Below, in pieces: positions 6,401-7,274 of a stretch of 7,274 bases of DNA (within the stretch, counting starts at the first letter, position 1; every line of letters begins with the position of its first letter). The DNA is from Brumimicrobium sp965656195 (GTDB lineage: Bacteria > Bacteroidota > Bacteroidia > Flavobacteriales_D > Crocinitomicaceae): contig CBFHJL010000124.1 in the NCBI GenBank assembly GCA_965656195.1, positions 1-7,274 of the forward strand. Direction: 5' to 3'. The notes under the pieces are model-generated. The model did no database searches. It was not told where the DNA came from and was given only the letters and a program-made list of their open reading frames with translations. Made by a program: the position numbers and the translations under genes.

Positions 6401-7274
6401 GAATAATTCCGTGAGTCCTCTAATACTTACTGATAGTACAGCTTATTTCTGGAGAGTATCTGTTGACTCCTCCGTTTTTAATTGGACAGAACATTCGTTT
6501 CAATATATTCCCGGGAAGAAGGGCTGGGGTCAGGATCACTTTTTTCAGTTTAAAAATGGTGGATTTTCAGGCGTTAACTATGATCGTGCAGCAAGAGAAA
6601 GAAGCTTTGAGCCTTTGCAAGCGACAATACAGTGTGATGTATATGACAATGCAAATAGCGCATCGGAGTTTAATGAAACATTATGGAGAATTAATGGTCA
6701 GGTAGCTGAGTCTAATTTGTGTACAACCATACCTTCGATACATGTTGCAGTTATAGATCCATCAAATATGGAGCCTTGGGGAACTCGATTTAATAATCTA
6801 AACGCTGATCATGACTTTGGTAATGTAAATGATAATGGAGGTTGTCGAAATAGAGTTGAGTATTATTTTATTTTTCGTCAAAATTCCGTTGCTCAATTAC
6901 AGGCCTTAGATGAAATGATCAATAATGATATTCCCAATGGTCATTATTTATTGATTTATACTGCTAGAAACGCTGAGTTTGATAACTGGCAAAATTTATA
7001 TCCCAACCTCTTCACAACTTTTCAAAATATGGGGTCTGATAGTTTGATTGCAGGTCAGGATAATCGTGCTTTTGTCTTTTTGACTCGAAAAGGTGACCCT
7101 TCAACCACAGAAGAAATAATCGCACAGAACCCAAATGAGTTTCTAACGTTCAATTCAACATTGGAGGGAATCTCAAATTTCGGTTTAGAGTCATCAACTT
7201 TAATCGGACCTGCGGCAGAATGGAATACACTTTACTGGAAGCAGGATGCTCAAGAACTGTCAAGTGATGATGTT
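3450..7274 (+). CDS. porU2: PorU-like C25 cysteine peptidase / putative type IX sortase PorU2, 3'-truncated
   Basis: There are 1275 codons open to the window edge with no frameshift. The start is TTG at 3450: the frame has no ATG near the N-terminus, an in-frame TAA lies at 3432-3434, and TTG gives a good signal peptide (MVRNSLIAFVLSFLTFGSIS, then Q-DYGNE). Order of parts: an N-terminal PorU-like region beginning EWIDYNQTYYKFPVVEDGIYR; beta-rich, Asn/Ser/Gly-rich domains to about residue 410; the C25 (gingipain) peptidase domain at about 415-785, with VPSYGYPSSD (521-530), IPTGRIAA (547-554), catalytic His661 in FFGHAT and catalytic Cys691 in IGNGCYTGDI; an Ig/CARDB-like region from about 794; an FN3-like region with YRFEIDTTDLF (about 946-956) and YIPGKKGWGQDHFFQF (1019-1034); and a FAM3/ILEI-like segment at about 1095-1220. 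Known PorU cleaves C-terminal signals and attaches cargo to anionic LPS on the cell surface. That role here is inference from homology. Because it is already as long as typical classical PorU (about 1150-1300 residues) without ending, PorU2 fits better. The C-terminus, and so any sorting domain, is not visible. Confidence 0.85.
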   Translation, partial: MVRNSLIAFVLSFLTFGSISQDYGNEWIDYNQTYYKFPVVEDGIYRITYSALQSSGIPVSSLTPNQLQVFGKEQEIPLYVNDGGDNSFDLGDYVEFYAQGNDGWLDSLLYDSSDDIGNPGYSLYNDTLYYFFSWDPTGSALRYVDETATNYQVFTPADYVWETSVVNYNSSYYGGFSLSNVYTSYYSPGEGWGGPNYNGASGFTTAVPLQTNSPYTGSGAPAAVFHAKTNANSNASFSGQGNHHLVWELGSNNVLMHDEVFIGYRQTVVSNTISTTELNNGVTNAFFNIVGDQGASTDYQSINYVSLKYPRTGDLNNQGYLDAEVPNSLGQAKVRLDLSNANLNNPSAYVYGGDFPRKIPFVFNGGVWHGLIPNSIVSSSQKLVIQSEDDIRLIDDLVAVNGNGFFKDYSLDDTESAYLLVYNKQMQTSASEYASYRSSPQGGGYNVVMCEINDAWMQFGGGIPKHILSVRRFADYIFDISTQKPAALFLVGKGITEASDPNTNSSASARKSAISASRNLVPSYGYPSSDVCITGKWNGSTSLRPAIPTGRIAAKDDQELQAFLSKIQTYEAAQNQNSVYNKPSKEWQKRILHFGGGANTNEQTLFRNYLNAMKTLIEGPDYGGYVKSYFKETSNPFNPVLSSEVNEYLESGVSLMTFFGHATADGFDQSIDQPQDWGNTGKYPMVIGNGCYTGDIFKPNNNSTSEDFVLIENLGAIGFLSSTKLGFASPLNLYSNNLYKQMSPLNYGATIGEQIQATIDEIATNNSSLLMESTLTQMTFHGDPVTRLNWHANPEIDLTAQDVWFTPNDVNLETDSIQVNIAMVNIGRSITDTFTLSVTRNFPNANFDSLYIKEIYGLDYRDTISISMPLQADIGMGLNTFEISADLPSFVDEQYDEFGNNQVTANFFVDIEGILPVLPYDYAVVPEDSIVLKASTINPIADFNSYRFEIDTTDLFNSPLHRYAVKSGLGGVHEVFPYEWQLVANNSVSPLILTDSTAYFWRVSVDSSVFNWTEHSFQYIPGKKGWGQDHFFQFKNGGFSGVNYDRAARERSFEPLQATIQCDVYDNANSASEFNETLWRINGQVAESNLCTTIPSIHVAVIDPSNMEPWGTRFNNLNADHDFGNVNDNGGCRNRVEYYFIFRQNSVAQLQALDEMINNDIPNGHYLLIYTARNAEFDNWQNLYPNLFTTFQNMGSDSLIAGQDNRAFVFLTRKGDPSTTEEIIAQNPNEFLTFNSTLEGISNFGLESSTLIGPAAEWNTLYWKQDAQELSSDDV

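Noticed and set aside
6463..6705. Plus-strand 80-codon frame inside the large peptidase gene
   Set aside because: It lies in another frame of a continuous, homologous coding sequence; nothing supports it as a gene.

Overview
The window looks like a chromosomal segment of a low-GC member of the Bacteroidota, most likely Flavobacteriia or a neighbouring group. The lineage call rests on several things. There is a PorV-family outer membrane protein directly followed by a very large gingipain-type (C25) PorU-like protein, which is the signature of the type IX secretion system (T9SS) world. The phosphatidylserine synthase has the Bacteroidota form. The upstream regions are A/T-rich and lack Shine-Dalgarno sequences. 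Exported proteins have signal peptides ending in the ...Q type. I see no IS element, CRISPR array, tRNA or rRNA.

Layout. Bases 1-326 (+) hold the 3' end of a thioredoxin-fold (TlpA/ResA-like) protein. It converges on a minus-strand pair, pssA (1462 to 602) then purS (598 to 338), separated by only 3 bases and probably cotranscribed. Upstream of these, also on the minus strand, is a small exported outer-membrane beta-barrel protein (2169 to 1528), ended by a clear intrinsic terminator at 1476-1506 just before pssA. A 177-base divergent intergenic region (2170-2346) with two inverted repeats separates it from the plus-strand pair. That pair is a PorV/PorQ-family protein (2347-3441, best match to the type called PorV2) and, 8 bases later, a PorU-like C25 cysteine peptidase (3450 to beyond 7274, best match to PorU2). 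The second gene starts on TTG and stays open for 1275 codons to the window edge.

The plus-strand pair is the most interesting part. In the classical T9SS, PorV is the outer-membrane shuttle or docking barrel and PorU is the cysteine-protease sortase that cleaves C-terminal sorting domains and attaches cargo to the surface. Here the gene order is PorV-like then PorU-like, the PorV-like protein lacks the usual PorV N-terminal signature, and the PorU-like protein is larger than classical PorU. It has the catalytic His and Cys, followed by Ig/FN3-like modules and a segment that resembles the eukaryotic FAM3/ILEI fold. This points to a second, paralogous sortase-like system of unknown substrate. 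The remaining genes are housekeeping: phospholipid synthesis, purine synthesis, redox and envelope. No gene-free stretch exceeds 300 bases.
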